Below, in pieces: positions 63,601 to 64,000 of a stretch of 64,000 bases of DNA. The stretch is taken from assembly GCA_964462685.1 (NCBI GenBank), contig CAYWYR010000001.1, forward strand, positions 1-64,000, in the 5' to 3' direction. How positions within the stretch are numbered: position 1 is the stretch's first letter; each line of letters opens with the position of its first letter. Below the pieces are notes generated by a model. The model was not told the origin of the DNA and did not search any database. It saw nothing but the letters and a program-made list of their open reading frames with translations. Position numbers and translations under genes: made by a program. This stretch comes from CAYWYR01 sp964462685. Lineage in GTDB: Bacteria; Bacteroidota; Ignavibacteria; Kapaibacteriales; UBA2268.

Positions 63601-64000
63601 ATGCGTTCGTTACATCATTGCCTATCGGCATCAGAGCCTGCGTGCTAGGCCCCCCGTGAATGTTCGGTCTGTTGTCCTCACTTGTGCCAGTACCGTGCTC
63701 TATCGCGTAAAATCTCTTATCTGAACTTATCAATACAGGTTGTGTAACACTGTAATCTCTCGGTAGCTCAAATGGTTTAGAAGCTAATTCGGGGTTCGCC
63801 TCTGAGTAATTCCATACAACCGCTCCATTCCTCAAGATACTTGTATTGTCAAAAAGTGGGAAAGTACGAACGATGTTTCCATGTTTTCTACCCGGCGATG
63901 GTATGGTCACATACTGACTTCCCCAAGCATGGGAGGGAATCTCCATATTCATCGCAAAATCACAGAAGGGGTTGCCCAATGGTACTTCGGTACACTGGTT
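60677..64000 (-). CDS. Large T9SS-sorted protein, N-terminus beyond window
   Basis: A partial gene of at least 1107 residues; the reading frame is open to the right edge. The visible N-terminal part (PSHAWGSQYVTIPSPGRKHG ... QPVLISSDKRFYAIEH) resembles an IgGFc-binding N-terminal domain. Several ASH-type beta-sandwich domains follow (motifs such as FGRNLFGSELLDTVRVTN, YDFGRRAIIS). The C-terminus is a type A T9SS sorting domain (LLLEIYDISGSLVGTVFDG ... GQYFVSLKTN). It is likely surface-exposed; function unknown. Confidence 0.85.
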   Translation of the reverse strand, partial: NQCTEVPLGNPFCDFAMNMEIPSHAWGSQYVTIPSPGRKHGNIVRTFPLFDNTSILRNGAVVWNYSEANPELASKPFELPRDYSVTQPVLISSDKRFYAIEHGTGTSEDNRPNIHGGPSTQALMPIGNDVTNAYFTSSSNMGDINSDSYLRIVYRKGDSLGELPFIIQRMPALSTELDLSDNQTVIGNGDIDGTDYGFIIIKLPAGGSFKLSGEGIKSIQKLVNSGRTSSAQPIYLTMETMEALKDTLPPVVEYSQQCDGTIFGFAEDMPKDPAVRSNMGANLMQNDSNFVFVPESRNNVPRKSWTLKPIDGSKDAYAELIFWDMRGNRAIYPIYYSAPKIDVSKEIIDFGRNLFGSELLDTVRVTNLSASVEIEYKSISLANGEHFSIREIDKKPLVNSRLQPGNDLNIEIEHNPTSAGLYLDTLILDKGCGTKVLALIKSLSGNSYINVSDRRLGDIPQDQEKYFDITVQNDSEYELNLFGTYFKKGSPFRITGNSPDINNIWTLPPNTKRTLELSVNTDMAGEYIDTLIVMSDAQEGDSLGIIEVDIKPPGLVVNSYDFGRRAIISNQGEGYVASAGGIRLSNRASRPLTVSDVELPSNSFLLEEDLQGMRIEAGEIIDLPIIFSPETPDRYISTLEITDNLGQSTVSELTGIGTCPSISFDIQTENLTVFGDTLFTSIKINNASLADWEFADSILIEDVYSSDNDIVIDRSNLPIWLYEGGSTEVGIIFYPDTNPGSYDREIVVVRNSCDSDNPVLSGAFVEYNSEISLAGELTTACVNMPAYGSVIIKNLSNHEVDYSGLAFSPALPQFDLLNPLLNSFTLQSKEEIEIGFEFFATTEGDYSTKLVIDEGYDNKLSQNIDIEAESFLRQIYASEDDLSPTVGDTTGQSYMLSSSTGESLAIDKASFILTYDATFMDPVNGSLSLSDELTDAGFSLSNIIYTDGSVSFGIHSDFPAAIANRDIEIVNILYKYYLPNDDSDYKVMLESTFPAGCTNITSRKDSIKLKGCGIDLRQVTSSNFDNNISAFFDGDNVNVSGSVKHGGPLLLEIYDISGSLVGTVFDGKIESGGFDFVFDGFALNSGQYFVSLKTNQLYLNEKVSILR

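Overview
The window looks like chromosomal DNA of a moderately AT-rich, Gram-negative bacterium of the Bacteroidota/Chlorobiota group, most like its deep branches (Kapaibacterota or Ignavibacteria type). The signs are three proteins with type IX secretion (T9SS) C-terminal sorting domains, several SpII lipoproteins with very short leaders, a TonB receptor operon of Bacteroidota type (DUF4856, imelysin, HTTM, FecA-like), a fused alpha-beta 2-oxoacid dehydrogenase E1, and promoters that fit the Bacteroidota pattern TTTG-N18/19-TAnnTTTG. This placement is inference. No rRNA, tRNA, CRISPR array, transposase or phage gene was seen.

Region by region. 1-391 has no gene but is rich in inverted repeats; its first 155 bases fold on paper into a four-way junction with no unpaired base at the junction. 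392-5111: oligopeptidase B (minus) diverges from mreBCD. 5144-10101 (minus): methionine aminopeptidase, a two-domain dehydrogenase and an ABC-F ATPase in one run. 10305-13479: CHRD lipoprotein, BadF-type sugar kinase, GIN-domain lipoprotein and a Vsr-like endonuclease. 13629-22813: a secreted beta-propeller/amidohydrolase, small membrane proteins, a small T9SS protein, a catalytically dead HD-GYP protein, an M19 dipeptidase, a DUF3108 protein, a TPR-like lipoprotein and an unrecognised 131-residue protein. 22869-28142: a 1757-residue T9SS surface protein. 28224-34334: pdxB with a small partner (minus), then fused E1, a CDF-like protein, serS and an orphan paaD.

34473-40261 is the most system-like part: two lipoproteins (DUF4856, imelysin), a polytopic HTTM protein and a FecA-like receptor, tightly spaced and translationally coupled, with three dyads upstream, one of them matching the 7-1-7 Fur-box pattern at 10 of 14 positions. 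I read it as a metal (probably iron) uptake operon.

40349-64000 holds rpmG (59 codons), a DUF2795 protein with a long leader, a BamA/TamA-like barrel, lon, an Aas-like acyltransferase/acyl-activating fusion, a MarR regulator, a membrane acyltransferase, leuS with a membrane-protein partner, a lipoprotein, a front-end fatty-acid desaturase, an M28 peptidase, RlpA, a stand-alone CheB, purK, an HNH protein and a large T9SS protein cut by the right edge. Most genes are housekeeping or envelope functions; the envelope theme (cell shape, outer-membrane assembly, lipids, surface proteins, peptidases) runs through the window.
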